A DNA stretch of 64,000 nucleotides from Halopseudomonas aestusnigri (GCF_002197985.1 NZ_NBYK01000001.1:193023-257022), one strand, 5' to 3'; positions 46,159 through 56,122 are shown, counted from the stretch's first letter. The notes: a model not told the origin generated them from the letters alone. Program-made: numbers and translations.

Positions 46159-46947
46159 ATGACTGACGACATGCCCCTAACCCTGGCGGTCAACTGGCGG
46201 GATAGCCGCTTTCAGGTCGCTGCCCAGGCGCTGGCGGCGCGGCTGCAGTTGCCGGTGCTGGCGGATCTGCCGGACGGAGCGGGGTTGCTGTTGGAGTTCG
46301 ATGATGACGGGCTGGCGTTGCGCAGCACGGAAGATGGCGCACCGGGTGCGGTGCGGGTCGACTTTGTCAACGGGGCGATGGCGCACCGCCGTCAGTTTGG
46401 CGGCGGGGCCGGGCAAATGGTGGCGCGTGCGGTGGGTATTCGCGGCAGTATCCGGCCCACCGTGCTTGATGCCACCGCAGGCTTGGGGCGCGACGGCTTC
46501 GTGATTGCCTCGCTGGGCTGCGAGGTCACGCTGCTTGAGCGTCAGCCGGTGATCGCTGCGTTGCTTGAGGACGGCTTGCAGCGGGCCCGTGCGGCAGGGG
46601 GGGAGGTTGCGGAAATTGCCACGCGCATGCACCTGGTGCACTGCGATGCGATTGCCGCGATGGGGGATTGGCAGTTGGAGCTGCCTCAGGTCATTCATCT
46701 GGACCCGATGTTCCCGCACCGGGACAAGTCGGCGCTGGTAAAAAAGGAAATGCGCTTGTTCCGCCCGCTCGCCGGCGGTGACGATGACGCGCCCGAGCTG
46801 CTGGCGGCGGCGCTGCAGCTGGCCAGTCACCGGGTCGTGGTCAAGCGGCCGCGCAAGGCGCCAGCCATTGCCGGACAGCGGCCCAGCGCCGAGATGGCCG
46901 GCCAGTCCAGTCGCTACGATATCTACGGCAAGAAAAAACTCGAGTAA
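46159..46947 (+). CDS. rsmJ: 16S rRNA (guanine-1516-N2)-methyltransferase
   Basis: RsmJ methylates G1516 of 16S rRNA. The 262-aa protein has the SAM motif [19 protein letters not shown] and the second-half motif [20 protein letters not shown], both diagnostic of the YhiQ/RsmJ family, and ends in [13 protein letters not shown]. The length fits (about 250-265 aa). It is convergent with plsB, with a 7-nt gap between stops. Confidence 0.95.
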   Translation: MTDDMPLTLAVNWRDSRFQVAAQALAARLQLPVLADLPDGAGLLLEFDDDGLALRSTEDGAPGAVRVDFVNGAMAHRRQFGGGAGQMVARAVGIRGSIRPTVLDATAGLGRDGFVIASLGCEVTLLERQPVIAALLEDGLQRARAAGGEVAEIATRMHLVHCDAIAAMGDWQLELPQVIHLDPMFPHRDKSALVKKEMRLFRPLAGGDDDAPELLAAALQLASHRVVVKRPRKAPAIAGQRPSAEMAGQSSRYDIYGKKKLE

Positions 46948-46954
46948 CGTACCG

Positions 46955-49447
46955 TCATGCCGCACTTGCCGGTTTGCCTGAGCCTTCGGCGCTGCGTGCC
47001 ACCTGTCGGATCGACAGTCGCACCTCTGCGCTCAGGACGCGTTTGGCGGTGTTTTCGGCAATATCTTCGAGTCCGGCTACATAACTCAGTCGGCCCTCGG
47101 CGTCGGCGCTGAGTACCTGTTCAGCGGTCAGGCGCTGGATGAATTGGCGGAACAGGGTCTTGTCGAAGAATTCCGGTGCGTTCAATCCGTGCAGGATCGA
47201 CAGCCGCTGCGCCATCACCGTACAGCGGGCCTCCAGCTGTTCTGCAGTCTGACTGCCATTGGGAAAGTTCAGCAGCAGCGCCGAAACCATGTAGAAACGC
47301 TCCAGAATCTGGATGATGCTGCGTGACAATAGGCTGAGCATGACAAACTCGGGTGAGCTCAGGTCCGGGCGCTGGATCTGGCCATCGGCCTCGCGCAGCA
47401 GTTGCTGCGCGATCAGGCTGTCGATCCATTGCTGAATTACCTCGGGTAGTTGCTCCTCCTTCCAGCGCAGAAACAGCTCGTTCTGCAGGTAGGGATAGAT
47501 CCCCGTAACCAGGCGCTCAATCTGCTCGCGGGTCATGCGCGGGTTGTTCTGGAACAGGCAGGCAATCAGCGCCGGCAACGCGACCAGATGCAGCACGTTG
47601 TTGCGGTAGTAGGTCATCAGTACCGCCTGTGGTTCGTCCAGCCGCATAATCTCGCCGAGGGCGTCGGACTGGCGATCAATCATCTGCATGGCCTCAACGT
47701 GCTCGATCATCTCCTGGCCCGAGATATTCGGCAGGGTCACGCCGCCACTGTAGGGCACCGCCTGCAGCAGCGCCTTGTAGTGATCCAGCGAGCTGGCCAG
47801 CGAGGTCTCGTCCAGCGCCAGACGCGCAGTGGACAGCATTACCAGCGCGACCATGTTGACCGGGTTGACGTCGGCGGCCGCGCTGATGCCGCTGGTCAGC
47901 TCACGGGCCAGGGTGTTGGTGGTGTCGTTCAGCCAGGCCGGGCGGTAGTCCGGCCCCATCGACTGGTTGCGCCAGCCGGGTTGCTCGCGGTCGAGGAAGT
48001 CGGCCAGCGCCAGTGGTTCACCAAAGTTCACCGCCACCTGGCCGAACGGCAACTTGAGGGCTGACAGCACGCGGAAGATATCGAAGACCGATTCTTTCTT
48101 CTTTGCCTGGCCGCGCAGCTCGCCAAGGTAGGTGCGGCCCTCCAGTACCCGCTCGTAGCCAATATAGACCGGTACGAAGACGATGGGGCGGCGCGAGGAA
48201 CGCAGGAAGCTGCGCAGGGTGATCGCCAGCATGCCGGTCTTGGGGCTGAGCATGCGCCCGGTGCGCGAGCGACCGCCTTCGATGAAGTATTCCACCGGGA
48301 AGCCGCGGCTGAACAGCGCGTGCAGATATTCGTTGAATACGGCGGTGTAGAGCTGATTGCCCTTGAAGCTGCGGCGCATGAAGAAGGCGCCACCTCGGCG
48401 CAGGATGCCGCCGATGACCGGCATATTGAGGTTGATGCCTGCGGCGATGTGCGGCGGCGTCATGCTGTTGCGGAACAGCAGGTAGGACAGCAGCAGGTAG
48501 TCGATGTGGCTGCGGTGGCAGGGCACATAGATGATTTCATTGCCGCGGGCGATGTCCTGGATCGGCTTGATGTTATTGACCCGAATGCCGTCGTACAGTT
48601 TATTCCAGAACCAGCTCAGTACTACCTCAAGGAAGCGGATGATGGTGTAGGTGAAGTCCGAGGCGATCTCGTTGGCATAGTGGGAGGCCATGGCTTGCGC
48701 CTTGCTCTCGTCAATCCCCTTTTCGCTGGCCTCGCGGGTGATCGCCTCGCGCACCAGCGGGGCATGCAGCAGCCCCTTGAGCAGAGTGCGGCGGTGAACC
48801 AGCTCAGGACCGACCACGGCGGCGCGTTGCTGGCGGAAGTGCACGCGCAGCACACGGTTGACTCGGCGTATCGCGCGCTGGCGGTCCATTCCCGGTTCAA
48901 GCAGGGTGTGCAATGGCACCTGCGGGCCGAAGTGCACGCGCACCTTGCGCCCCTGCAGCAGGATTGCGAGAAACTTGCGCAGGCGGCCGCCCACCCAGTT
49001 CCAGGCGAACAGTAACTTCAGCGGCGATGATTCACTGTCTGGTGACTGCCCCCAGAAGACAGTGACGGGTACCAGTTGCACGTCGGCAGCGCCCTGTAGC
49101 GCGCAGTCCAGCACCTTGCCGAGGCGTGGTGACTGACCTCGCGGATCCGGGCGGCCGACCCAGGAGCGTTCACGGCTTAAGAATACATAGGAATCACGCT
49201 CGTCGAGCGGTGGCAGCGGGGCACGCACCGGACGTGGCAGGCCGGCGCGCACGCATTCGCGGTCGGCGACGATAAGGTCACTCAGCGAGCGGTAGGGCAG
49301 AACATAGATTACCGGTCGCTGCGGGTCTATGCCGATGTCATCGCCTTCGCCGATCCGGCGCGAGCGGGCCCACAGATACAGCAGGCGGCGAGCCATACCG
49401 AAACGCAGGCGACCGAACAATGAGGAATAGGAAGCGGACATGGACAT
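46955..49447 (-). CDS. plsB: glycerol-3-phosphate 1-O-acyltransferase
   Basis: PlsB acylates glycerol-3-phosphate at sn-1, the first step of phospholipid synthesis, at the inner membrane. The 830-aa protein has the HX4D catalytic motif in [16 protein letters not shown], the substrate motif [21 protein letters not shown], and [13 protein letters not shown]. The N-terminal part has amphipathic helices ([18 protein letters not shown]). The ATG at 49447 is chosen for its Pseudomonas-like short N-terminus; 49483 and 49441 are alternatives. It is divergent from the ABC cassette. Confidence 0.94.
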   Translation of the reverse strand: MSMSASYSSLFGRLRFGMARRLLYLWARSRRIGEGDDIGIDPQRPVIYVLPYRSLSDLIVADRECVRAGLPRPVRAPLPPLDERDSYVFLSRERSWVGRPDPRGQSPRLGKVLDCALQGAADVQLVPVTVFWGQSPDSESSPLKLLFAWNWVGGRLRKFLAILLQGRKVRVHFGPQVPLHTLLEPGMDRQRAIRRVNRVLRVHFRQQRAAVVGPELVHRRTLLKGLLHAPLVREAITREASEKGIDESKAQAMASHYANEIASDFTYTIIRFLEVVLSWFWNKLYDGIRVNNIKPIQDIARGNEIIYVPCHRSHIDYLLLSYLLFRNSMTPPHIAAGINLNMPVIGGILRRGGAFFMRRSFKGNQLYTAVFNEYLHALFSRGFPVEYFIEGGRSRTGRMLSPKTGMLAITLRSFLRSSRRPIVFVPVYIGYERVLEGRTYLGELRGQAKKKESVFDIFRVLSALKLPFGQVAVNFGEPLALADFLDREQPGWRNQSMGPDYRPAWLNDTTNTLARELTSGISAAADVNPVNMVALVMLSTARLALDETSLASSLDHYKALLQAVPYSGGVTLPNISGQEMIEHVEAMQMIDRQSDALGEIMRLDEPQAVLMTYYRNNVLHLVALPALIACLFQNNPRMTREQIERLVTGIYPYLQNELFLRWKEEQLPEVIQQWIDSLIAQQLLREADGQIQRPDLSSPEFVMLSLLSRSIIQILERFYMVSALLLNFPNGSQTAEQLEARCTVMAQRLSILHGLNAPEFFDKTLFRQFIQRLTAEQVLSADAEGRLSYVAGLEDIAENTAKRVLSAEVRLSIRQVARSAEGSGKPASAA

Positions 49448-49771
49448 CTCTGTGGCAGCGTGGGCGGTAGCCGGATTTCGCAAGGCGGTTTGAGGTGAAT
49501 TTTAGCGGGTTTGGCGGCCGCTCGCAGCCTGTCATGGCGGTGGCGGCACCGCCCGGCAAATGGTTGCTTGAAATGCACCGGGGGGATTCATATAGTCACT
49601 GCCTCGTGCGCATCCTTATCCGGCCGGAGACGGGGCATTTTGCCTCTCGCGATTGTGAACCACTGCACAGTTGCATTGTCGTAAACCGACATGGGTATCA
49701 GGGGCGATCGCTGGCCGCAGAAGCCAGCCGCAGACCGCGCGAAAGACCATTCTGGGGGAATAATAAAAGGC
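49448..49771. other. gene-free divergent region between plsB and the ABC cassette
   Basis: This 324-bp gap must hold the promoters of both plsB and the ABC operon, but I see no confident -35/-10 pair. It contains a 7-bp GC hairpin (49536-49542 with 49547-49553), and AAAAGG as the ribosome-binding site just before 49772. No open frame here has family-like protein. Confidence 0.6.
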
Positions 49772-50701
49772 ATGATAAGCATAAACAGCCTGACCAAACG
49801 CTTCGGCGATCACGTCGCCGTCGACAATCTGTCGTTTGACGTCAAGCCGGGTGAAGTGCTCGGTTTTCTCGGGCCCAACGGGGCCGGCAAGTCCACCACC
49901 ATGAAGATGCTGACCGGATTTCTGACGCCTGATGGCGGTTCGGCGTCGGTCTGCGGCTTCGATATTCAGACCCAGACGCTGCTGGCGCAGCAGAAGATGG
50001 GCTATCTGCCGGAAGGTGCGCCCTGTTACGGCGACATGCGCGTCAAGGGCTTCCTTGAATTTATCGCCAGTGTTCGTGGCTTGGCTGGTGCCGAGCGCCA
50101 GCGTCAGGTGCAGCGCGCCGTTGAGCAGGTCGAACTGCAGGACGTGCTCGGCCAGCGCATCGAGACGCTGTCCAAAGGGTTCAAGCGCCGGGTCGGTCTG
50201 GCCCAGGCCATTCTGCACGACCCGCAGGTGCTGATTCTGGACGAGCCCACCGATGGTCTGGACCCAAACCAGAAGCATCAGGTTCGCCGGCTGATTCAGC
50301 AACTGGCCGAAGGCAGCAACAAGATTGTTGTGATTTCCACCCATATCCTCGAAGAAGTCAGTGCAGTCTGCTCGCGCGCCGTGATTATCGGCAAGGGCCG
50401 GCTGCTGGCTGACGGTACGCCTGACGAGCTGGAAGCGCGCTCGCGCTATCACCAGGCGGTGACCCTGTCGCTCGCTGCGCCCGCTGACAGCGCAGCGCTC
50501 GAATCGCTGCCCGGTGTGGTCGCGGTTGAGCGCTCGGCAGACGGTCTTGCGTTGACCGTACTGGCCAAACCGGGTGAGGTGATCTTCCCGGCGGTCGGTC
50601 AACTGGCGCGTGAGCAGCAGTGGCAGGTCAATGAGCTGTCGGTGGAGCGCGGTCGTCTGGACGACGTGTTCCGCAGTCTGACCTCGGGGGAGTCGGTATG
50701 A
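49772..50701 (+). CDS. ABC transporter ATP-binding protein (GldA-like)
   Basis: The 309-aa protein is an ABC ATPase: Walker A GPNGAGKST, the Q loop region, the signature LSKGFKRRVGLAQ (a variant of LSGGQ) and Walker B LILDEPTDGLD, followed by the switch His in ISTHILEE. A C-terminal extension of about 75 residues fits the CcmA/GldA type. It heads a tightly packed four-gene cassette with a permease, a GldG-like protein and a DUF4340 protein. The ATG at 49772 is preceded by AAAAGG. The substrate is unknown; GldA homologs in Bacteroidetes belong to the gliding machinery. Confidence 0.9.
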   Translation: MISINSLTKRFGDHVAVDNLSFDVKPGEVLGFLGPNGAGKSTTMKMLTGFLTPDGGSASVCGFDIQTQTLLAQQKMGYLPEGAPCYGDMRVKGFLEFIASVRGLAGAERQRQVQRAVEQVELQDVLGQRIETLSKGFKRRVGLAQAILHDPQVLILDEPTDGLDPNQKHQVRRLIQQLAEGSNKIVVISTHILEEVSAVCSRAVIIGKGRLLADGTPDELEARSRYHQAVTLSLAAPADSAALESLPGVVAVERSADGLALTVLAKPGEVIFPAVGQLAREQQWQVNELSVERGRLDDVFRSLTSGESV

Positions 50702-51432
50702 ACAATCTGGGTGTAATCTTCCGCCGCGAGCTGGGCAGTTACTTTGCCACGCCGCTGGCCTATATCTTCATCGTCATCTTTCTGGTCATGGCGTCGCTGT
50801 TTACCTTTGACGTCGGTGGCTTCTATGAGGCGGGTCAGGCTGATCTGATCGCCTTCTTCAACTTCCATGCGGGCCTGTACCTGTTCCTGATCCCGGCGGT
50901 CGCCATGCGGCTGTGGGCGGAGGAGCGCAAGTCGGGGACCATCGAATTGCTGATGACCCTGCCGGTGTCCCGAGCCGCGATGGTGCTGGGCAAGTTTCTC
51001 GCCGCCTGGGTGTTCGTCGGTATCGCGCTGTTGCTGACCTTCCCGATGGTGTTGACCGTCAATTACCTTGGCTCGCCGGATAACGGCGCGATCCTGACCG
51101 GCTATATCGGCAGCTGGCTGATGGCTGGCGGCTATCTGGCCATCGGCTCCTGCATGTCGGCACTGACCAAGAACCAGGTCATCGCCTTTATTCTCAGTGT
51201 GGTGGTGTGCTTCCTGTTTGTTGTCAGCGGGGTATCCATGGTGCAGAACGCCTTCAGTGGCTGGGCACCGCAGTGGGTGCTCGATACGCTCGCCTCGTTC
51301 AGCTTTCTGACCCGCTTCGAAGCGATCAGCAAGGGTGTGCTGGATTTGCGCGATTTGCTGTATTTCTTCTCGCTGATGGGCGCCTGGTTGCTCGCGACGG
51401 CGGTTGTCATCGACCTGAAAAAGGCCGACTGA
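50698..51432 (+). CDS. ABC-2 type permease (GldF-like)
   Basis: The 244-aa protein has six hydrophobic helices (near 17-40, 58-78, 98-122, 133-155, 164-186 and 218-240) and the motif AEERKSGTIELLMTLPVSR, which marks ABC-2/CcmB-type permeases that pair with GldA/CcmA ATPases. It starts inside the stop of the ATPase gene (ATGA overlap), so the two subunits are probably made in step. The next gene begins 12 nt after its stop. Substrate unknown. Confidence 0.9.
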   Translation: MNNLGVIFRRELGSYFATPLAYIFIVIFLVMASLFTFDVGGFYEAGQADLIAFFNFHAGLYLFLIPAVAMRLWAEERKSGTIELLMTLPVSRAAMVLGKFLAAWVFVGIALLLTFPMVLTVNYLGSPDNGAILTGYIGSWLMAGGYLAIGSCMSALTKNQVIAFILSVVVCFLFVVSGVSMVQNAFSGWAPQWVLDTLASFSFLTRFEAISKGVLDLRDLLYFFSLMGAWLLATAVVIDLKKAD

Positions 51433-51444
51433 GGAGCTGACTCT

Positions 51445-53286
51445 ATGAAACGTCTAATGTATTCCGGTGCCGGCCTGCTGGTGCTGCTGCTGGCCTTCTT
51501 TGCATTCAATATGGCAACCAACGTGCTGCTGCCCGGCGCGCGACTGGATCTGACCGAACAGAAGCTGTTCACCCTGTCCGATGGCACCAAGCAGATTCTT
51601 GACGAGCTGGATGCGCCGATTGATCTGTACTTCTTTTTCTCCGATTCGGCGAGCAAGGACCTGACCGTGCTGCGCAACTACCAGCGTCGGGTTGAGGAAA
51701 TGCTCAAGGAGTATGAGCGCCGCGCCAATGGCCAGATTCGTCTGCACATTATCGACCCCGAGCCGTTCTCCGAGGCCGAGGATCGCGCTGCCGAGTTCGG
51801 CCTTCAGGCGATTCCGCTGAGCGACAGCGGTGAATCGCTGTACTTCGGTCTGGCCGGTACCAACGAGTTGGCCCAGCGTGAGGTGATTCCGTTCTTCGCA
51901 CTCGAGCAGGAAGGCATGCTCGAGTATGAGCTCAGCCGTCTGGTCAGCACCCTGGCCAAGCCCGACAAGCCGGCAATCGGTCTTATCTCCGGCCTGCCGG
52001 TGGATGGCGGCATGAACCCCTACACCCAGCAGCCCGCTGCTCCCTGGATGTCGATTGAGCAGGTGCGGCAGGTGTTCGAGGTCAAGCCGCTGGCCGAGGA
52101 TATCGACAGTATTCCCGAGGATATCGGCGTGCTGTTGCTGATCCATCCCAAGGCACTGACCGAATCGGCGCTGTACGCCATTGACCAGTTTGTGCTGCGT
52201 GGCGGCAAGCTGCTGGCTTATGTGGATCCCTTCGCCGAGGCCGATCAGGGCATGGAGGCGATGATTCAGGGCATGGCGGACGGCAAGGCATCTGATCTTG
52301 GGCCGCTGCTGCAGGCCTGGGGTGTGGCCTATGATCCGACCAGGGTTGTGGTCGACGCCCAGCAGGGCATGGCGGTTGGTCGTGGCCCTGGTCAGCGCCC
52401 GGCCCGTCACATCGGCTGGCTTGAGGTGGAAACCGCGCAAATCGATGCCGACGATACCATTACCGCCCCGCTGCAGTTGTTGACCTACGCGACCGGTGGC
52501 GCGCTGGTGCCGGTCGAGGGCAGTGAGACCCGCTTTACTCCGCTGTTGCAGAGCACTAAAGACAGTGCGTTGCTACCGAGCGATGCCTTCGCCAACCTGC
52601 AGGACCCCGAGGACCTGCTCAAGGCGTTCACGCCGGACGACAGCGTCTACACCCTGGCTGCACGTCTGCACGGGCCGGCCAAATCGGCCTACCCGCAGGG
52701 GCTTGAAGGGTATGAACCCGGCTTGACGCAGGCAGATAACATCAATGTGGTGGTCATCGCCGACACCGATATGCTGACCGACCGCATGTGGACCCAGGTA
52801 CGTGATCTGTTCGGTCAGCGTATTGCCCAGCCATGGGCGGAGAACGCCGGTCTGCTGGTCAACGCACTGGATAACCTGTCCGGGTCGGAAGCGCTGATCA
52901 GTGTGCGTTCGCGTGGCGACTTCAGCCGTCCGTTCACCGTGGTTGAAGAGCTGCAGCGCAAGGCCGAAAGCCGCTTCCGTGCCAGCGAGGAGCGCTTGCA
53001 GCAACGGCTGGCCGAGACCGACCAGAAGCTCGCGCAGTTGCAGCAGAGCCAGGATCCCGGCCAGTTGACCGAGCTGACCACCGAGCAGCGCGATGCGATC
53101 CAGGCCTTCCTCGACGAGAAGCTGGCCATTCGCAAGCAACTGCGTGATGTGCGCTATCAGCTCAATGCCGATATTGACGAGCTGGGTAGCCGGCTGAAGT
53201 GGCTCAATACCGCAGCTGTGCCAGCCCTGCTGACCCTGGGTGTGCTGTTCTGGTGGCTGCTGGGTCGCGCCCGCCGCAAACGCTGA
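51445..53286 (+). CDS. GldG-like ABC auxiliary protein
   Basis: The 613-aa protein has an N-terminal membrane helix (about 5-28), then a large periplasmic region with ATNVLLPGARLDLTEQKLFTL and LDELDAPIDLYFFFS, the mark of the GldG / DUF4350-like family. A coiled-coil (about 500-580: FRASEERLQQRLAETDQKL and on) and a second membrane helix near the C-terminus (about 590-608) follow. Such proteins couple to GldA/GldF-type ABC pairs. Its role outside gliding bacteria is not settled. It lies between the permease and the DUF4340 gene with 12- and 9-nt gaps. Confidence 0.88.
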   Translation: MKRLMYSGAGLLVLLLAFFAFNMATNVLLPGARLDLTEQKLFTLSDGTKQILDELDAPIDLYFFFSDSASKDLTVLRNYQRRVEEMLKEYERRANGQIRLHIIDPEPFSEAEDRAAEFGLQAIPLSDSGESLYFGLAGTNELAQREVIPFFALEQEGMLEYELSRLVSTLAKPDKPAIGLISGLPVDGGMNPYTQQPAAPWMSIEQVRQVFEVKPLAEDIDSIPEDIGVLLLIHPKALTESALYAIDQFVLRGGKLLAYVDPFAEADQGMEAMIQGMADGKASDLGPLLQAWGVAYDPTRVVVDAQQGMAVGRGPGQRPARHIGWLEVETAQIDADDTITAPLQLLTYATGGALVPVEGSETRFTPLLQSTKDSALLPSDAFANLQDPEDLLKAFTPDDSVYTLAARLHGPAKSAYPQGLEGYEPGLTQADNINVVVIADTDMLTDRMWTQVRDLFGQRIAQPWAENAGLLVNALDNLSGSEALISVRSRGDFSRPFTVVEELQRKAESRFRASEERLQQRLAETDQKLAQLQQSQDPGQLTELTTEQRDAIQAFLDEKLAIRKQLRDVRYQLNADIDELGSRLKWLNTAAVPALLTLGVLFWWLLGRARRKR

Positions 53287-53295
53287 GGAGATGAC

Positions 53296-54288
53296 ATGCG
53301 CAAGATCATTCTTATCGCATTGGCCCTGATCGCGGCGGCGCTTGTAGCGGTCGCCCTGCAGGTACGCAACAGTGATCGGGTGACCGATCTGCAGAGCCAG
53401 CCGTTGCTGGACGAGGCGAAACTGTCGCAGCTGGCGGCGGTTGAACAGATCGAGCTGGCACGCGCCGGACAGCAGGTAGTGCTGGAGCGTGATGGTGAGG
53501 CCTGGACGGTCGCCAATCTTGACCAGTTCCCGCTCCAGCGCGAGCGTCTGGCAGCCCTGCTGCTGGCGCTGCGCGAGGCGCGGGTGATCGAGGCCAAAAC
53601 GGTCAACGCCGATTACCACGCGCGCCTTGGTCTGACCGAGGGCGAGGGCAACGACAGCGCCCTGAGGGTCAGCGTCAAGGCCGCTGAAGGCGGGTTTGGC
53701 CTGCTCTTCGGCAACAAGGTTGGCAGTGATCAGCTGGTGCGTTTCGCCAATGAGGATCAGGTCTGGCTGGTTAATCGGGCGCTCAGCATGTCGGCCAACC
53801 CGCAGGACTGGCTCGATCTGCAGGTCAGCCAGATTCCACTTGAGCAGGTCGCCACCGCGCACTGGCGTTATGCCGATGGCGAGGAGCTGCAGCTCGACAA
53901 GGCCAGCGAGGGTGATTACAACTTCAAGCTGGCGGACGGCGAGGGTGCCGGTCAGGAGCGCAAGCTGAACTCGATGGTGCTGGCGCTGGCCGATCTGCGG
54001 GCGCAGAACGTGTCCCTGCGCACTGCCCTTGAGCTGGGTGAGCCGGTGCTGGTCATGCAGCTCGGCAGCTGGTCCGGTGCCACGCTGGATGCATCGCTCT
54101 ACGAGGTCGGCGGTGCCTACTGGCTGACTATCGACCAGCTCGACCAGAGTGAGGAAAATCCGCTGACGGTCAACGCGGATGCACGCTGGGCGTTTCAGTT
54201 GGGTGTGGCTCAGCATGATCGCATGGTGCTGCGCCATGCAGACCTGAAAACAGCTGACGATGCCGCCGGGCAACCGGAACAGAACTGA
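53296..54288 (+). CDS. DUF4340 domain protein
   Basis: The 330-aa protein has one N-terminal membrane helix or signal anchor (about 4-23: IILIALALIAAALVAVALQV) and a periplasmic region of repeated beta-rich segments. EAWTVANLDQFPLQRERLAALLLALREAR is typical of DUF4340, a family often placed last in GldA-GldF-GldG cassettes. Function unknown. A hairpin terminator follows 10 nt after the stop, closing the cassette. Confidence 0.87.
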   Translation: MRKIILIALALIAAALVAVALQVRNSDRVTDLQSQPLLDEAKLSQLAAVEQIELARAGQQVVLERDGEAWTVANLDQFPLQRERLAALLLALREARVIEAKTVNADYHARLGLTEGEGNDSALRVSVKAAEGGFGLLFGNKVGSDQLVRFANEDQVWLVNRALSMSANPQDWLDLQVSQIPLEQVATAHWRYADGEELQLDKASEGDYNFKLADGEGAGQERKLNSMVLALADLRAQNVSLRTALELGEPVLVMQLGSWSGATLDASLYEVGGAYWLTIDQLDQSEENPLTVNADARWAFQLGVAQHDRMVLRHADLKTADDAAGQPEQN

Positions 54289-54298
54289 CCTCCCCCCT

Positions 54299-54322
54299 GC
54301 AGCCGCCTGATTGGGCGGCTGC
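54299..54322 (+). terminator. terminator after the ABC cassette
   Basis: GCAGCCGCC (54299-54307) pairs perfectly with GGCGGCTGC (54314-54322) across a 6-base loop, 10 nt after the DUF4340 stop. The stem is very GC-rich and is followed by TGCCTTG only, so the T-tract is short. Confidence 0.6.
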
Positions 54323-54462
54323 TGCCTTGCCGCGCTACTTGCGGCTCCCAATCTCTGAACTAGACTCGAAAAACGACCACCGGGTGAATGCCTACGGTGG
54401 GCGCGCACGCGTTGTCCGCAGGCGGATAACGGAATTGATCAGGTATGACGAGGATTGCGGTA

Positions 54463-54672
54463 ATGGCAGAGCGGGAGCAGGGGACCGTCAAGTGGTTCAA
54501 CGATGCCAAGGGGTTTGGTTTTATTCAGCGTGAGTCCGGTCCGGACGTGTTTGTGCACTTCCGCGCCATTCGCGGTGACGGTCACCGCACGTTGGTAGAG
54601 GGGCAGAAGGTCGAGTTCAGCGTTTCGCAGGGCCAGAAGGGCCTGCAGGCGGACGACGTTACCAAGCTGTAG
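54463..54672 (+). CDS. cold-shock domain protein (CspA/CspD family)
   Basis: The 69-aa protein is a single cold-shock domain that binds single-stranded RNA and [21 protein letters not shown] carries RNP1 and DVFVHFRAI carries RNP2. Length is normal. The ATG at 54463 is chosen because AGGA lies 9 nt upstream and the family starts close to GTVKWFN; an in-frame ATG at 54445 would add six residues. The 140-nt leader between the previous terminator and the start could carry temperature-sensitive structure, which is usual for csp genes but not demonstrated here. Confidence 0.95.
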   Translation: MAEREQGTVKWFNDAKGFGFIQRESGPDVFVHFRAIRGDGHRTLVEGQKVEFSVSQGQKGLQADDVTKL

Positions 54673-54729
54673 CCGGTTTTTGTCCTGATGGCGCGGCTGC
54701 GGTGGCAGCTGCGCAGCACAACACCTGCA

Positions 54730-54770
54730 GCGCGGGTTTGTCCGCGCAGAAGGGTTTTTGTGTCTTTTTT
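54730..54770 (+). terminator. terminator after the cold-shock gene
   Basis: GCGCGG (54730-54735) pairs with CCGCGC (54742-54747) across a 6-base loop, followed by GTTTTTGTGTCTTTTTT. The T-rich tail supports intrinsic termination for the cold-shock gene. It lies directly at the 3' end of the convergent trxC. Confidence 0.7.
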
Positions 54771-55201
54771 CAGGCTGGCGCAGGCAGCTGGCTGCGCAGC
54801 CAGCGATCAAATTCGCCCGCCGGCAGTGCGCCGTTTATCCGCGCGACTTCCTTACCCTGATGCACGATCAGCAGTGTCGGAATGCTGCGGATACCGAAAC
54901 GGGCGGCCAGGTCGGGTGCCGCTTCGGTGTCAACCTTGAGAAAGCGCGCACGGGGTTCGTGTTGGCTGCAGCTTTGGCTGAAGGTCGGCGCGAACTGACG
55001 ACATGGCCCGCACCAACTGGCCCAGAAATCGATGACCAGCGGCAGGTCTGCGCCGGCATGACGGGCAAAGCCGGCGGCGTCCACCTCTGTGGGCTTGCCG
55101 TTGAATAGCGGCTGCTTGCAGGCACCGCACACGGGTGCGGCGGACAGGCGACTGGCGTCCAGTCGGTTCTTGCGGTGGCAGTGGGGGCAGCAGATCAGCA
55201 T
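54770..55201 (-). CDS. trxC: thioredoxin 2
   Basis: TrxC is a zinc-containing cytosolic thioredoxin that reduces protein disulfides and is tied to oxidative stress. The 143-aa protein starts with two CxxC pairs that hold zinc (CPHC at about 5-8 and CGAC at about 25-28). The thioredoxin fold follows with active site WASWCGPCRQF and the cis-proline region IRSIPTLLIV. GGAGG lies 8 nt before the ATG at 55201; an upstream ATG at 55219 would put that site inside the gene. Confidence 0.95.
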   Translation of the reverse strand: MLICCPHCHRKNRLDASRLSAAPVCGACKQPLFNGKPTEVDAAGFARHAGADLPLVIDFWASWCGPCRQFAPTFSQSCSQHEPRARFLKVDTEAAPDLAARFGIRSIPTLLIVHQGKEVARINGALPAGEFDRWLRSQLPAPA

Positions 55202-55250
55202 TGGGAAGTCCTCCGACAATAGCGTATTGATGGGGGCCGATGGTGCCGTT

Positions 55251-55718
55251 TCAAGGATGCCGGCGTCGCCCCTGCCATTGTCTTTGCAGCTCGATAAAGG
55301 TCAGTGAGGCGGACCAGGTAATCAGCACCAGCCCGGTCAGCGACTCGGTTCCGTAGAGAAAGCGGATGTGTCCGGTCGGCGTCAGGTCACCGTAGCCAAG
55401 CGTGGAGTAAGTGGTAGCGGAGAGGTAGATGGTATCGAACAGGGTGATGGTATCCAGACCGTTGATGCCGCCTTGTTCCGGCATCTGCAGCAGGAAAAAG
55501 GCGCTCAGCCCGAATAGCCAGATTTCGGCGATATGGGTGAACAGCAATACGAAAATCAGGGTCAGGATACGGGGCCGCTCACCCATGGTGGTATCGTCGA
55601 GAAAGCGGTGCAGCCGTGACAGGACCTCATAGTGCAATACGACCGCCAGCGCCACAATGACGCAGCTGCACGCCACCATGATGATGTGGAAGCGGTCGAT
55701 CTCCGGCAGATAGCTCAC
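55251..55718 (-). CDS. small two-pore-helix potassium channel-like protein
   Basis: The 155-aa protein has membrane helices at about 10-30, 50-77 and 118-140. The pore loop between the last two carries the selectivity filter TLGYGD in ATTYSTLGYGDLTP, the signature of the ion-channel (Ion_trans_2) family. No regulatory RCK domain is present. The GTG start at 55718 follows the stop of the upstream gene with no gap, so the two are translationally coupled. Ion selectivity for K+ is inferred from GYG. Confidence 0.85.
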   Translation of the reverse strand: MSYLPEIDRFHIIMVACSCVIVALAVVLHYEVLSRLHRFLDDTTMGERPRILTLIFVLLFTHIAEIWLFGLSAFFLLQMPEQGGINGLDTITLFDTIYLSATTYSTLGYGDLTPTGHIRFLYGTESLTGLVLITWSASLTFIELQRQWQGRRRHP

Positions 55719-56096
55719 TTACTGCGCCCAGAGAAATTCGTGTTCGCCGTCGGCGTTGATCTTCAGCCAGCGGTCGGCATCGGCTTCGCCGTCCGCTTCC
55801 TCCCAGCCGCCCACCGAACAGCGTACTTCGTGACCAAGTGCGGCGTGAACGGCCCGTGCGCAGTCGCGGTCGCTTTCCCACGGGGTCACGTCGCTGTCGA
55901 ACCAGATACTCGCCCATTTTCCCGCAGCCTTGCGTACCACCATCAGCGGAATGGTCTGGTCCGCGTGCAGGGCACCATGCTGGGTGAGGCCCTTGGGTTC
56001 ATCCAGGGTCAGCGGTCCCATGACCTTGTGCAGCCAGTCCAGCAGGTCAGCGACGTGATCGTCGCGCAGGTAGATCTCGATATCGGGTTGGCGCAC
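55719..56096 (-). CDS. small soluble protein, unknown function
   Basis: The 125-aa protein is acidic, without a signal peptide or membrane helix. It contains QPDIEIYLRDDHVADLLDWL near the start, then VVRKAAGKWASIWFDSD and a Trp-rich C-terminus (GGWEEADGEADADRWLKI). I do not recognise a named family. AAGGAG lies 5 nt before the GTG at 56096, so that start is preferred to an in-frame ATG at 56129. It abuts the channel gene and follows rlmA by 26 nt, in the run dapE-rlmA-this-channel. Confidence 0.78.
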   Translation of the reverse strand: MRQPDIEIYLRDDHVADLLDWLHKVMGPLTLDEPKGLTQHGALHADQTIPLMVVRKAAGKWASIWFDSDVTPWESDRDCARAVHAALGHEVRCSVGGWEEADGEADADRWLKINADGEHEFLWAQ

Positions 56097-56122
56097 GGCT
56101 ACTCCTTGGCGTGTTCTTGGTA

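Noticed and set aside
52573-54408. 611-codon open frame on the minus strand across the GldG-like and DUF4340 genes
   Set aside because: It spans two real genes antisense and shows no domain, signal peptide or ribosome-binding site; a shadow frame.
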